A DNA stretch of 64,000 bases from Bacillus sp. AFS037270 (GTDB taxonomy: Bacteria; Bacillota; Bacilli; Bacillales_B; DSM-18226), in contig NZ_NUNF01000010.1 in NCBI RefSeq assembly GCF_002585305.1, forward strand, positions 68,400 through 132,399. Reading direction: 5' to 3'. Each line of letters starts with the position of its first letter. The first letter of the stretch is position 1. Shown here one piece after another: positions 31,155 through 40,191 of the stretch. The notes beneath the pieces were generated by a model that made no database searches, had not been told where the DNA came from, and saw only the letters and a program-made list of their open reading frames with translations. The position numbers and the translations under genes are program-made.

Positions 31155-33566
31155 ATGGAAAAACAAGACACCCTTGATTTATTCGCGGAACAAGGAAAGT
31201 TTGTAAAGGGAAGACCGATCGTAACGATTTTCCATAACGAACAAAACCTCTATACAGTCCTTAGAATCCGCGTCGATGAAACCAATGATCAATACGATGA
31301 CAAAGAAGCGGTCATAACAGGATATTTTCCGAAAATCCATGAACAGGAAACCTATGTCTTTTTCGGAGAATTTAAAGAACATCCAAAGTTTGGACTCCAG
31401 TTCCATACGAATCATTTTCGCAAGGACATGCCCCAAACGAAACAAGGGGTTATTGCCTATTTATCAGGTGATATGTTTAAGGGTATTGGGAAGAAGACCG
31501 CGGAGAACATTGTTGAGACACTCGGTGAAAATGCGATTTCAAAGATTCTCAATCAGCCGTCATTACTCGATTCCATTCCAAAGCTCCCTCCTGAAAAGGC
31601 CAAAATGCTTTATGATACCTTGATGGAGCATCAGGGCCTTGAGCAAGTAATGGTCGCCTTAAATCAATACGGTTTCGGGCCGCAAATTTCTATGCGTATT
31701 TATCAAGCCTATAAAGATGAAACTCTCTCCATTATTCAAAAAAACCCCTATCAGCTTGTCGAGGACATTGAGGGGATTGGTTTCGGCCGGGCGGACGAGT
31801 TGGGTTATCAGCTGGGGATTACCGGGAACCATCCTGATCGGATCAAAGCAGCCTGCCTTTACACGCTCGAAAATGAAAGCATGCAAACAGGCCATGTTTT
31901 TTTACACGCGGAGGATTTGCTTGAACAAGTAAAGTCACTACTTGAAGAAAATAAGCGCGATCAAATTGAGTTTACTGATATCTCAAGCGAACTGATTAAA
32001 CTTGAAGAAGAGGGGAAAATAATCGGCGAGGAAAAACGAATTTATCTCCCTTCATTATTTTTTGCGGAAAAAGGTCTTGTTACGAGCATTAATCGTATCT
32101 TAAAGCAAACCGAATACAGTGAACAATTCCCTGAATCTGAGTTCCTTCTGGCATTAGGCGGCTTAGAAGAGCGTCTAGGTGTGCAATATGCCCCTTCACA
32201 AAGAGAAGCCATTCAAAATGCGCTCATGTCTCCTATGCTCATCCTAACAGGTGGTCCCGGAACCGGTAAAACAACTGTTATAAAAGGGATTGTCGAGCTT
32301 TACGGTGAATTGCACGGCTGTTCGCTTGAACCAAAGGATTACTTTAAAAAAGACGAACCTTTTCCGATTTTATTAGCAGCCCCGACCGGACGTGCGGCGA
32401 AACGAATGACTGAATCCACTGGACTGCCTGCAGTAACTATTCACCGCTTACTTGGCTTTAATGGGACAGAAGGATTTGACCGTGATGAAGTAAGTCCGCT
32501 AGAGGGAAAAATATTGATAGTCGATGAGACTTCGATGCTGGATATATGGCTTGCCAATCAATTGTTCAAGGCCCTGCCGGAACATATTCAAGTCATCATG
32601 GTAGGTGACGAGGATCAGCTTCCATCAGTCGGGCCTGGGCAAGTGTTAAAGGATTTACTGAAGTCTGAGCGGATTCCAACTGTTCGCCTTACTGATATTT
32701 ACCGTCAGGCTGAGGGATCTTCGATTATCGAACTGGCGCATGACATTAAGAAGGGATTTCTACCGCCAAATGTCACCGCAAAACAGGCTGATCGCTCTTT
32801 TATTAAATGTTCAACAGCACAAGTCGCTCAGGTCGTCGAAAAAGTGGCCCTTAATGCCAAAAACAAAGGATATACCGCAAAGGATATTCAGGTGCTAGCA
32901 CCGATGTATCGTGGGCCGGCTGGTATTGACCGCTTGAATGTCTTATTACAGGAGATCTTTAACCCTAATCCTGATGGAAAACGTAAGGAAATCGCCTTTG
33001 GCGATGTAAAATACCGAATCGGTGACAAGGTGCTTCAACTTGTTAATCAGCCAGAAAGCAATGTATTTAACGGAGATATTGGTGAAATTATCTCGATCAT
33101 CTATGCCAAAGAAAATACCGAAAAACAAGATATGATTTATATTTCCTTTGAAGGAAATGAAGTCGAATATACAAGGCAGGACTTAAATCAAATAACTCAT
33201 GCGTATTGCTGCTCCGTCCATAAATCACAGGGCAGTGAATTTCCGATTGTCATTCTTCCGATTACAAGAAGCTACTATAGGATGCTGCAAAGGAACTTAA
33301 TTTACACAGCCATTACCCGTAGTAAACAATCATTGATTATTTGCGGGGAAGAAGATGCACTAAGGATGGGGATAGAACGGGCAGATGAACTCCAAAGACA
33401 AACTACACTCTGCCAAAAGCTTCAGGAATCCATCATAAATGTGACTCAAACGAATGTCGATATTTCGAGTGAGCTATCCTATGAGGAAGAAATGATGCAA
33501 GTCCATCCAATGATTGGAATGGAAAACCTTACACCTTATGATTTTCTAACTAATGACGGAAACTAA
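31155..33566 (+). CDS. recD2: ATP-dependent 5'-3' DNA helicase RecD2 (YrrC)
   Basis: RecD2 is a superfamily 1B helicase found without RecBC and involved in DNA damage survival and fork progression. The 803 residues start with a RecD2-type N-terminal extension with helix-hairpin-helix segments (about 90-240, e.g. FKGIGKKTAENIV). The motor follows with Walker A GGPGTGKTTV near 363-372, Walker B ILIVDETSMLD near 456, and the C-terminal UvrD-like motif HKSQGSEFP near 690. AAAGGAGGGAGC precedes ATG. The length matches the family (about 800). Confidence 0.95.
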   Translation: MEKQDTLDLFAEQGKFVKGRPIVTIFHNEQNLYTVLRIRVDETNDQYDDKEAVITGYFPKIHEQETYVFFGEFKEHPKFGLQFHTNHFRKDMPQTKQGVIAYLSGDMFKGIGKKTAENIVETLGENAISKILNQPSLLDSIPKLPPEKAKMLYDTLMEHQGLEQVMVALNQYGFGPQISMRIYQAYKDETLSIIQKNPYQLVEDIEGIGFGRADELGYQLGITGNHPDRIKAACLYTLENESMQTGHVFLHAEDLLEQVKSLLEENKRDQIEFTDISSELIKLEEEGKIIGEEKRIYLPSLFFAEKGLVTSINRILKQTEYSEQFPESEFLLALGGLEERLGVQYAPSQREAIQNALMSPMLILTGGPGTGKTTVIKGIVELYGELHGCSLEPKDYFKKDEPFPILLAAPTGRAAKRMTESTGLPAVTIHRLLGFNGTEGFDRDEVSPLEGKILIVDETSMLDIWLANQLFKALPEHIQVIMVGDEDQLPSVGPGQVLKDLLKSERIPTVRLTDIYRQAEGSSIIELAHDIKKGFLPPNVTAKQADRSFIKCSTAQVAQVVEKVALNAKNKGYTAKDIQVLAPMYRGPAGIDRLNVLLQEIFNPNPDGKRKEIAFGDVKYRIGDKVLQLVNQPESNVFNGDIGEIISIIYAKENTEKQDMIYISFEGNEVEYTRQDLNQITHAYCCSVHKSQGSEFPIVILPITRSYYRMLQRNLIYTAITRSKQSLIICGEEDALRMGIERADELQRQTTLCQKLQESIINVTQTNVDISSELSYEEEMMQVHPMIGMENLTPYDFLTNDGN

Positions 33567-33591
33567 GAAATGTTCGGGGGGTGGAAACTCT

Positions 33592-34068
33592 TTGCGGACA
33601 TTTTCTTTATTAAAAGGGCAGCCTGTTTTTGAAACCAAAAGTGGAACCAAAATAGGTGAGATTACCGATCTTTGTATAGCAAGCACCGGAAAAGTCGAAG
33701 GCCTATTAGTTAAAAAAGGGATATTCTTCAAGCAAACCTTCTTTTTGGACATTCAAAAAGTGGCCTCCTTTGGCTGGGATGGGGTAATGGTTGAGGATAC
33801 CGGGTATTTAGAAAAACTAAAAGAGAGTCCTGAATATACGTTAAACCATCAACATTCCTTAGACGGCATGATGATGCTTTCTAAAAGCGGTGATTCGCTT
33901 GGATTGTTAACGGATGTATATTTTCAGGAAGAATTGGGCACAATCGTAGGGTATGAAATTACGGATGGCTTCTTTTCGGAAATCACGGAAGGCAAACAAG
34001 TCATTCAATCCGGGAAGCCCGTCGCGATCGGAAAGGATGCCATTATCGTAGATGTAGATAATACGTGA
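33592..34068 (+). CDS. yrrD: PRC-barrel domain protein YrrD
   Basis: The 158-residue protein has two PRC-barrel-like halves (about 1-75 and 80-158), each with G-x-x-I/L-G-x-x-T/L-D features such as SGTKIGEITDLCI and SGDSLGLLTDVYF. TTG 33592 is chosen: CGGGGGGTGG ends 7 bases before it, and residues then begin LRTFSLLKGQPV like the family. An ATG at 33553 inside the recD2 end has no ribosome site. The function is unknown. Confidence 0.82.
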   Translation: MRTFSLLKGQPVFETKSGTKIGEITDLCIASTGKVEGLLVKKGIFFKQTFFLDIQKVASFGWDGVMVEDTGYLEKLKESPEYTLNHQHSLDGMMMLSKSGDSLGLLTDVYFQEELGTIVGYEITDGFFSEITEGKQVIQSGKPVAIGKDAIIVDVDNT

Positions 34069-34079
34069 GGTGTCTTTTC

Positions 34080-34271
34080 ATGTTTAAGTGTCCCAATTGT
34101 CAGAGCAAAGATATCGGCAAAATTGGTATCAACCAGTATTATTGCTGGAACTGTTTTATCGAACTCTCTGTAAACAAAGGTATCATTAATACCCATCAGG
34201 TCGAAGAAGACGGGTCATTAAGTTCGTTGGATGATTTGTTTGAGGAAGAAGAACGTCGTTATACGATTTAA
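34080..34271 (+). CDS. yrzR: Small zinc-ribbon-like protein YrzR
   Basis: This 63-residue protein has two CxxC knuckles, CPNCQSKDIGKIG and YYCWNCFIEL, making a likely zinc ribbon, followed by an acidic tail (DDLFEEEERRY). ATG 34080 has GTGAGGTGTC upstream. The alternative GTG at 34065 lies within that region. It follows yrrD by 11 bases. Position and size match B. subtilis YrzR. The role is unknown. Confidence 0.75.
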   Translation: MFKCPNCQSKDIGKIGINQYYCWNCFIELSVNKGIINTHQVEEDGSLSSLDDLFEEEERRYTI

Positions 34272-34321
34272 AACCGAGGGTTCCTCGGAAGTCTGGCCAA
34301 TCTGTTAAAGAGGTGAGACGA

Positions 34322-34456
34322 ATGAATAAGATGATGACGACAATGGTTGCTTTTGGTGCAGGGATGGCAGCGTACAATGTAGCCCAAAGAAATAATATGA
34401 TGTCAGCCCGCAATATGAAAAGGATTCAAAAAAAGGTAAAGCGCGCGATATTCTAG
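34322..34456 (+). CDS. yrzQ: DUF3918 small protein YrzQ
   Basis: An ATG frame with AAAGAGGTGAGACG upstream encodes 44 residues. The N-terminal half is hydrophobic and small-residue rich (MVAFGAGMAAYNVAQ) and the C-terminal half is basic (KRIQKKVKRAIF). This fits the DUF3918/YrzQ small-protein family found after yrzR. It is possibly membrane-associated. The function is unknown. Confidence 0.75.
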   Translation: MNKMMTTMVAFGAGMAAYNVAQRNNMMSARNMKRIQKKVKRAIF

Positions 34457-34460
34457 GTTA

Positions 34461-34490
34461 TTCCCCCTCAAGGTCTTTGAGGGGGATTTT
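34461..34490 (+). terminator. Terminator after yrzQ
   Basis: Arms TCCCCCTCA and TGAGGGGGA with a short loop are followed by TTTT. Confidence 0.85.
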
Positions 34491-34549
34491 AGCATAACCT
34501 GTATATTTCCACCATCAGTCTCCAAAACTAATCGAAGGAGGTCCTTGAC

Positions 34550-35614
34550 GTGGATATTCGTGTAAAATGGTATTATCGAATTGGGTTCTTGCTCCTTTTA
34601 TTAATCGCAATCTTCATTTTTTTAAAGATTAGTCCACTATGGATGCCAATTGTTAAAATAATTGGAATAATCATTTTTCCTTTTATTATTGCTGGTTTTA
34701 TTACTTATTTACTGCACCCGATTGTAGAGAAATTGCATGAAAAAGGACTGCATCGTGGTCTTGCTATTATCCTCATTTATTTTATTTTTTTTGGCGGTAT
34801 CGGCTTTTCATTATATAAGGGGATACCAGTCGTTATTGACCAAATAAAAGATTTATCTGAAAGTGCTCCCGTCTTCGCTGAGCAGTATCGGGACTGGATT
34901 GCATTGCTGCAGAAACATACAAGGGAATGGCCAGATGGTCTGCAAGCAAGGGTTGATGAGGGAATCGATGCATTTGAAAACAAACTAAATTCTCTATTAA
35001 CGATTATCGTCAACATCCTTGTTAACATTCTGAATTCCGCCTTACTGATGATGATTATTCCGTTTATAACCTTCTACATGCTAAAAGATTATCCGCTATT
35101 AAAAAGGACTGTTTGGTATTTAACGCCTAAAAAATGGCGCAAGAAGGGCTCGTTGTTTCTTAAGGATGTAGACCAATCACTTGGCGGTTACATAAGAGGG
35201 CAGCTGCTCGTTTGTGTTATTATTGGCAGTATTTCTTCGCTGTTATTTTGGATCTTTCATTTAAATTATCCATTGCTTCTAGGGTTAATTGTCGGTGCCA
35301 CTAATGTAATTCCTTATTTTGGTCCAATTATCGGGGCTGTTCCCGCAGTTATTATTGCTGCCACCATCTCGATGAAATTGGTTATTATTACGATTGTCAT
35401 TGTCTTTGGATTACAGTTTCTTGAGGGTAATATTTTATCACCTTATATTGTGGGAAAGAGTTTACATATGCACCCTTTGTTAATTATGGCGGCCTTAACG
35501 ACTGGTGGTGAAGTTGGCGGGATTTTAGGGTTAATCCTTGCCGTTCCTATCCTTGCTGTCCTCAAAGTGGGCATTATCCATGCAAAAAACCACCTAATGA
35601 AGGAATCAAATTGA
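34550..35614 (+). CDS. yrrI: AI-2E family transporter (YrrI)
   Basis: This 354-residue polytopic membrane protein of the AI-2 exporter-like (PerM/YueF) family has about eight hydrophobic segments. The C-terminal family motif contains GATNVIPYFGPIIGAVPA near 255-272. GTG 34550 follows GAAGGAGGTCC. Actual cargo in this family varies (AI-2 export, Na+/H+ exchange), so the name does not fix the function. The alaS promoter overlaps its last codons. Confidence 0.88.
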   Translation: MDIRVKWYYRIGFLLLLLIAIFIFLKISPLWMPIVKIIGIIIFPFIIAGFITYLLHPIVEKLHEKGLHRGLAIILIYFIFFGGIGFSLYKGIPVVIDQIKDLSESAPVFAEQYRDWIALLQKHTREWPDGLQARVDEGIDAFENKLNSLLTIIVNILVNILNSALLMMIIPFITFYMLKDYPLLKRTVWYLTPKKWRKKGSLFLKDVDQSLGGYIRGQLLVCVIIGSISSLLFWIFHLNYPLLLGLIVGATNVIPYFGPIIGAVPAVIIAATISMKLVIITIVIVFGLQFLEGNILSPYIVGKSLHMHPLLIMAALTTGGEVGGILGLILAVPILAVLKVGIIHAKNHLMKESN

Positions 35615-35639
35615 CAAACGTTTTGTTGGTGGCTATAAT
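35611..35639 (+). promoter_or_regulatory. Consensus sigma-A promoter of alaS
   Basis: Perfect TTGACA (35611-35616) and TATAAT (35634-35639) have a 17-bp spacer. The -35 box includes the stop codon of yrrI. Transcription should begin near 35646. Confidence 0.92.
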
Positions 35640-35645
35640 TCGTGA

Positions 35646-35910
35646 TATAGAATAATTGTTTGAAAATGTAGAAGGATTGAGTATGTTGTAGTCCATCTGT
35701 AACGCTTAGCGTAAAAGAGAGGAGCTTCCCAGGCTGAAAGAAGCTCTAGATGAAGGATAACAGAAAGCTAATCTGGAGTGCAGCTAATCACTGCCGTCAC
35801 TGCCGCGTTAAGGCGGATTTTGAGAGATGGATACAGAATTTTGTATTCATAATCAGGGTGGTACCGCGAGATAAGCTCTCGTCCCTGTTTTGGGATGAGG
35901 GCTTTTTTGT
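35646..35910 (+). promoter_or_regulatory. T-box riboswitch leader of alaS
   Basis: The T-box AGGGTGGTACCGCGAG lies at 35855-35870. It is followed by a terminator stem, GCTCTCGTCCC with GGGATGAGGGC and a T run (about 35875-35910). The upstream part has the AAGAGAGGAGC start of stem I. The candidate specifier is GCT (Ala) at 35767-35769, after GAAA; a nearby GCA-GCT at 35780-35786 is a weaker alternative. The gene after it is alaS, as expected. Confidence 0.92.
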
Positions 35911-35928
35911 ATGCTTTTTTTATAAGTT

Positions 35929-36074
35929 TGTCTAGCTCCAGCGCCCAGCGACTAGTGTACTTCGCCCATCTCCCTACGATAAGTCAACATCGAATCGCTA
36001 TCGCTCTTCGTGTTTCCTTTATCTCAGTCGATGGGCTCCAGTCCATACGTCGCTAAACGGGCGCTTGCGCTTTT
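35929..36074 (+). repeat. Type B intergenic repeat, full copy, within the alaS leader
   Basis: This 146-bp copy has termini AGCTCCAGCGCC and GGCGCTTGCGCT. Paired helices are AGCGAC/GTCGCT, GCCCATC/GATGGGC and CGAA/TTCG. It occupies nearly all of the space between the T-box terminator and the alaS ribosome site, so it would be part of the full-length alaS mRNA. Confidence 0.85.
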
Positions 36075-36096
36075 CTAAATTAAGGAGGTCTATAGA

Positions 36097-38733
36097 ATGA
36101 AAAAATTAACAGGAGCTCAAATTCGTTCCATGTTTCTGCAATTTTTTAATGAGGAAAAAGGACACAACATTGAACCAAGTGCCTCACTTGTCCCGCATGA
36201 TGACCCATCATTATTGTGGATCAACAGTGGAGTTGCAACCCTAAAGAAATACTTTGATGGTCGTGTGGTTCCAGAAAATCCAAGGATTACGAATGCACAG
36301 AAGTCTATTCGTACAAACGATATCGAAAATGTCGGAAAAACAGCCCGTCACCATACATTCTTTGAAATGCTAGGTAACTTCTCCATCGGAGATTATTTCA
36401 AGGACGAAGCGATTGTTTGGGCTTGGGAGTTTTTAACTTCCGATAAATGGATTGGCTTTGACCCAGAACTACTAAGTGTTACGGTCCATCCAGAAGATCA
36501 TGAAGCTTATGACATTTGGAATAAAAAGATTGGCATACCAGAGGAAAGAATCATCCGCTTGGAAGGGAACTTCTGGGACATCGGGGAAGGCCCTAGTGGA
36601 CCTAATACTGAAATTTTCTATGACCGCGGTCCAGAGTATGGCGATGATCCTAGTGACCCTGAATTATATCCTGGCGGTGAGAACGAACGCTACCTTGAGG
36701 TTTGGAATCTGGTATTTTCTCAATTTAACCATAATCCTGATGGTACATATACGCCGCTGCCTAAGAAAAACATTGATACAGGGATGGGGCTCGAGCGGAT
36801 GGCGTCCGTTGTGCAAAATGTTCCTACCAACTTTGATACTGACCTATTTATCCCAATTATCCGGTCAACAGAAGAAATCTCTGGCGTAAGCTATGGCGTA
36901 GAGAAGGAACAAGACGTTGCTTTCAAAGTTATTGCTGACCATATCCGTACTGTTGCCTTTGCTGTTGGTGATGGAGCCCTGCCATCAAACGAAGGCCGCG
37001 GCTATGTGCTGCGTCGTTTACTGCGCCGTGCAGTTCGCTACGCAAAGCAAATCAATATTAATCGTCCATTTATGTTTGAACTTGTACCGGTAGTTGGCGA
37101 GATTATGCAGGACTATTATCCGGAAGTAAAGGATAAAACAGAATTTATTCAAAAGGTTATCAAAAATGAGGAAGAGCGTTTCCACGAAACCCTTCATGAA
37201 GGATTAACGATTTTAGCTAGTGTAATCAGCAAGGAAAAAGAAAAGGGCAGCGATACAATCTCTGGAGCTGATATTTTCCGCCTCTATGACACATACGGTT
37301 TCCCTGTTGAATTAACAGAAGAGTATGCAGAAGAAGAAGGCATGAAGGTTGATCATGATGGATTCGAGACTGAAATGGAGCAGCAGCGTGAACGTGCCCG
37401 GGCAGCCCGTCAGGATGTCGATTCCATGCAGGTTCAAGGCGGTGTCCTCAGGGACGTTAAACTTGAAAGTAAATTCGTCGGTTACGATGAACTAAACACT
37501 CATTCTTCCGTAATAGCCATTATTAAAGACGGTGAACTTATCGAACAGGCTGGAATGGGTGAAGAAGTACAGGTTATCCTTGACAATACTCCTTTCTATG
37601 CAGAAAGCGGAGGTCAGATAGCTGACCGGGGCTTCCTTAAAGGTGACGGGGTGACCGCTCTGGTTAAGGATGTTCAAAAAGCACCAAATGGTCAAAACCT
37701 TCACAAGGTAATTGTGGAGAGCGGCAAGTTGAAAACCAATCAACAGGTAACCGCTGCGGTTGACGCTGAAAATCGGGTCAAAATTATTAAAAACCATACG
37801 GCAACACATCTGCTTCATCGCGCCTTAAAAGATGTACTTGGGGAGCATGTTAACCAAGCCGGATCACTTGTTGAACCTGAGCGTCTCCGTTTTGACTTTT
37901 CCCACTTTGGTCAAATAAAACCGGAAGAGTTGGAACAAGTTGAACGAATTGTTAACGAAAAGATTTGGCGCAATATTGAAGTAAATATTAGCTTAAAGCC
38001 AATTGCTGAAGCAAAAGCATTGGGAGCAATGGCACTGTTTGGTGAGAAATATGGCGACATTGTCCGCGTGGTTAGAGTCGGAGATTACAGCTTAGAACTT
38101 TGCGGTGGATGCCATGTACCAAATACCTCTGTCATTGGTCTGTTTAAAATTGTTTCAGAGAGCGGAATTGGTGCCGGAACTAGAAGAATTGAAGCTGTAA
38201 CAGGCGAATCAGCTTATAAATTATTAAATGAGCAGGTTGGTTTATTAAAGGATGCAGCTGATAAATTAAAAACCAATCCAAAAGATATTGGCAGCCGGAT
38301 TGACGGTCTGATGACTGAAATTAAGCAGCTTCAGCGCGAAAATGAATCACTGGCTGCAAAGCTTGGAAATATCGAAGCTGGCAACCTTGTTTCAAATGCT
38401 AAAGAAATTGAGGGAATAACGGTTTTATCTGCAAAAGTACAAGCTGCTGATATGAATAACCTGCGGAATATGGCCGATGATTTGAAACAAAAGCTTGGAT
38501 CAGCTGTGATTGTCCTTGGCAGCGCACATGATGGAAAAGTAAATCTGATTGCAGCAGTTACAAAGGACTTAATCGAAAGAGGCTATCATGCTGGTAAATT
38601 GATCAAAGAGGTTGCTTCCCGATGCGGCGGCGGCGGAGGAGGCCGTCCGGATATGGCGCAAGCCGGCGGAAAAGATCCAGAAAAATTGGATGCAGCACTT
38701 CAATTCGTTGATGAATGGGTGAAATCCATTTGA
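36097..38733 (+). CDS. alaS: Alanine--tRNA ligase
   Basis: This class II synthetase charges tRNA-Ala and edits mischarged Ser/Gly. The 878 residues contain the catalytic domain (N-terminal [31 protein letters not shown] near 70), the editing domain with [11 protein letters not shown] near 567 and CGGCH near 668, and a C-terminal domain with the glycine-rich [17 protein letters not shown] near 846. TAAGGAGGTC precedes ATG. Expression is controlled by the T-box and possibly affected by the repeat between it and the gene. Confidence 0.98.
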   Translation: MKKLTGAQIRSMFLQFFNEEKGHNIEPSASLVPHDDPSLLWINSGVATLKKYFDGRVVPENPRITNAQKSIRTNDIENVGKTARHHTFFEMLGNFSIGDYFKDEAIVWAWEFLTSDKWIGFDPELLSVTVHPEDHEAYDIWNKKIGIPEERIIRLEGNFWDIGEGPSGPNTEIFYDRGPEYGDDPSDPELYPGGENERYLEVWNLVFSQFNHNPDGTYTPLPKKNIDTGMGLERMASVVQNVPTNFDTDLFIPIIRSTEEISGVSYGVEKEQDVAFKVIADHIRTVAFAVGDGALPSNEGRGYVLRRLLRRAVRYAKQININRPFMFELVPVVGEIMQDYYPEVKDKTEFIQKVIKNEEERFHETLHEGLTILASVISKEKEKGSDTISGADIFRLYDTYGFPVELTEEYAEEEGMKVDHDGFETEMEQQRERARAARQDVDSMQVQGGVLRDVKLESKFVGYDELNTHSSVIAIIKDGELIEQAGMGEEVQVILDNTPFYAESGGQIADRGFLKGDGVTALVKDVQKAPNGQNLHKVIVESGKLKTNQQVTAAVDAENRVKIIKNHTATHLLHRALKDVLGEHVNQAGSLVEPERLRFDFSHFGQIKPEELEQVERIVNEKIWRNIEVNISLKPIAEAKALGAMALFGEKYGDIVRVVRVGDYSLELCGGCHVPNTSVIGLFKIVSESGIGAGTRRIEAVTGESAYKLLNEQVGLLKDAADKLKTNPKDIGSRIDGLMTEIKQLQRENESLAAKLGNIEAGNLVSNAKEIEGITVLSAKVQAADMNNLRNMADDLKQKLGSAVIVLGSAHDGKVNLIAAVTKDLIERGYHAGKLIKEVASRCGGGGGGRPDMAQAGGKDPEKLDAALQFVDEWVKSI

Positions 38734-38757
38734 TAATGGGACAAAGTAGTGTAAAAT
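38730..38757 (+). promoter_or_regulatory. Candidate promoter for ireB-yrrK-yrzB
   Basis: TTGATA (38730-38735) and TAAAAT (38752-38757) with a 16-bp spacer overlap the alaS stop codon. A near-perfect hairpin, AGCTGCAG/CTGCAGCT (38779-38803), follows in the leader, with no T run; it could be a weak terminator or an mRNA 5' stem. Confidence 0.5.
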
Positions 38758-38845
38758 GTAAATAACTAACACTAGAAAAGCTGCAGTGCGTAACGCTGCA
38801 GCTAGACAATACATTTCTCGTCAAATAATAAGCGAGGTGCATGAA

Positions 38846-39112
38846 ATGAGCTCATTTGATAAAACGATGCGGTTTAATTTTCCGGAAGAGCCGTTTGAAC
38901 ATGACGTAAACGATGTTCTTTTGCAAGTCTATGAGGCCTTACAGGAAAAAGGATATAATCCAATCAACCAAATAGTTGGATATTTACTATCAGGAGATCC
39001 TGCCTATATTCCACGTCATCGTGACGCTCGTAACATTATACGTAAGCTGGAACGGGATGAAATTATTGAGGAATTGGTAAAATCCTATCTAAAACAACAA
39101 CGAGAGGGTTAA
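38846..39112 (+). CDS. ireB: IreB-family regulatory phosphoprotein (YrzL, UPF0297)
   Basis: The 88-residue protein belongs to UPF0297/IreB. In Enterococcus, IreB is a substrate of the IreK/PrkC-type Ser/Thr kinase and affects cephalosporin resistance. It starts [16 protein letters not shown] at ATG 38846 with GCGAGGTGC upstream; the in-frame codon at 38786 would run through the leader hairpin. The conserved [13 protein letters not shown] block is present near 52-64. yrrK follows 3 bases after the stop, as in all Bacillus. Confidence 0.9.
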   Translation: MSSFDKTMRFNFPEEPFEHDVNDVLLQVYEALQEKGYNPINQIVGYLLSGDPAYIPRHRDARNIIRKLERDEIIEELVKSYLKQQREG

Positions 39113-39115
39113 TGA

Positions 39116-39532
39116 ATGCGCGCAATGGGATTAGATGTAGGCTCAAAAACCGTCGGCATTGCTTTGAGTGATGAGCTAGGCTGGACGGCCCAGGGCTTGA
39201 AGACCCTCAAAATCAATGAAGAAAAAAAACAGTTTGGTTTTGAGGAAATTGGGCAATTAATAAAGGAGTATCAAGTCGATACAGTCGTTATCGGATTACC
39301 TAAAAATATGAACGGGACGATTGGACCACGCGGGGAGGCAAGTAAGCAATATGCAGCCGAAATTGAGAGCAGATTTTCTGTTCCAACCGTTTTGTGGGAC
39401 GAGCGGTTAACAACAATGGCTGCTGAACGTGTCTTGCTTGAGGCTGATGTCAGCCGCAAAAAGCGCAAGAAGGTCATTGATAAAATGGCAGCAGTTATGA
39501 TTCTCCAAGGTTATCTTGATAGCAAAAATTAA
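39116..39532 (+). CDS. yrrK: Putative pre-16S rRNA nuclease YqgF (YrrK/RuvX)
   Basis: This is a 138-residue RNase H-fold nuclease of the YqgF family, implicated in 16S rRNA 5'-end maturation and earlier annotated as a Holliday junction resolvase. Visible features are [16 protein letters not shown] near 4-19 with the first Asp, [10 protein letters not shown] near 58, DERLTT near 98, and the terminal D near KKVIDKMAA. It overlaps the upstream region of yrzB. The three-gene order ireB-yrrK-yrzB is conserved in Firmicutes. Confidence 0.93.
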   Translation: MRAMGLDVGSKTVGIALSDELGWTAQGLKTLKINEEKKQFGFEEIGQLIKEYQVDTVVIGLPKNMNGTIGPRGEASKQYAAEIESRFSVPTVLWDERLTTMAAERVLLEADVSRKKRKKVIDKMAAVMILQGYLDSKN

Positions 39533-39545
39533 TGAGGTGAAGAGA

Positions 39546-39845
39546 ATGGCACACGAACATAATCAGGAAGAAGATCGTTACATTACACTTGTAGATGAAA
39601 ATGGTGATGAACAATTATTTGAAATACTTTTCACATTTGACTCTGACGAGTTTGAAAAATCCTATGTATTCTTTTACCCAGTAGGTGCAAATGAAGATGA
39701 GGAAGAGGAAATTGATATCCTCACCTATGCTTATATTCCAACTGAAGACGGCGGTTTCGGAGAGTTAATGGAAATTGAAACGGACGAAGAATGGGATATG
39801 GTAGAAGAAGTATTTAATACCTTTAACGAGGAACAAGAAGAATAA
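39546..39845 (+). CDS. yrzB: DUF1292 acidic protein YrzB
   Basis: This is a 99-residue strongly acidic protein of the DUF1292 family with unknown function. The ATG at 39546 has AATGAGGTGAAGAG directly upstream; an in-frame codon at 39516 lies inside yrrK. Acidic blocks such as [13 protein letters not shown] and the tail FNEEQEE are characteristic. It is the last gene of the ireB-yrrK-yrzB unit. Confidence 0.88.
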   Translation: MAHEHNQEEDRYITLVDENGDEQLFEILFTFDSDEFEKSYVFFYPVGANEDEEEEIDILTYAYIPTEDGGFGELMEIETDEEWDMVEEVFNTFNEEQEE

Positions 39846-39850
39846 GTTTT

Positions 39851-39880
39851 AAAACCGGCTGCTAACTTAGCCGGTTTTTT
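39851..39880 (+). terminator. Terminator after yrzB
   Basis: Arms AAACCGGCT and AGCCGGTTT are followed by a T run. Confidence 0.88.
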
Positions 39881-39913
39881 GTGTTTGATAAGGGAGCTTT
39901 GACGTTGAAAATT

Positions 39914-40060
39914 TTCCAGCTCCAGCGCCCTAGCGGCTAGTGTCCTTCGAACTCCGCGCTACGATAAGTCAACATCGAATCGCTTACGCTTTTCGTGTTA
40001 CCTTTATCTCAGTTGGAGTTCTCCAGGCCATACGCCGCTGACCAGTGCGCTTACGCTTTT
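39914..40060 (+). repeat. Type B intergenic repeat, full copy
   Basis: This 147-bp copy has termini AGCTCCAGCGCC and GTGCGCTTACGCT. Its paired arms are AGCGGC/GCCGCT, GAACTCC/GGAGTTC and CGAA/TTCG. The first two differ from the copy at 35929 on both strands of each helix, keeping complementarity. It lies between the yrzB terminator and mltG. Confidence 0.85.
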
Positions 40061-40191
40061 CTTATGACATATTAATTGATAAATTGACATTTTTCGTACT
40101 ATATGCTGAAATTATTATTGATATCTATTTTAAGATAATTTTTATAGATAAGAATAATAATGAAACATTGGTCTTGGGAAGGGGGAACAGA

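Noticed and set aside
40045..40191. N-terminal extension of mltG by 49 residues
   Set aside because: It starts inside a type B repeat; ATG 40192 has GGGAAGGGGG upstream.
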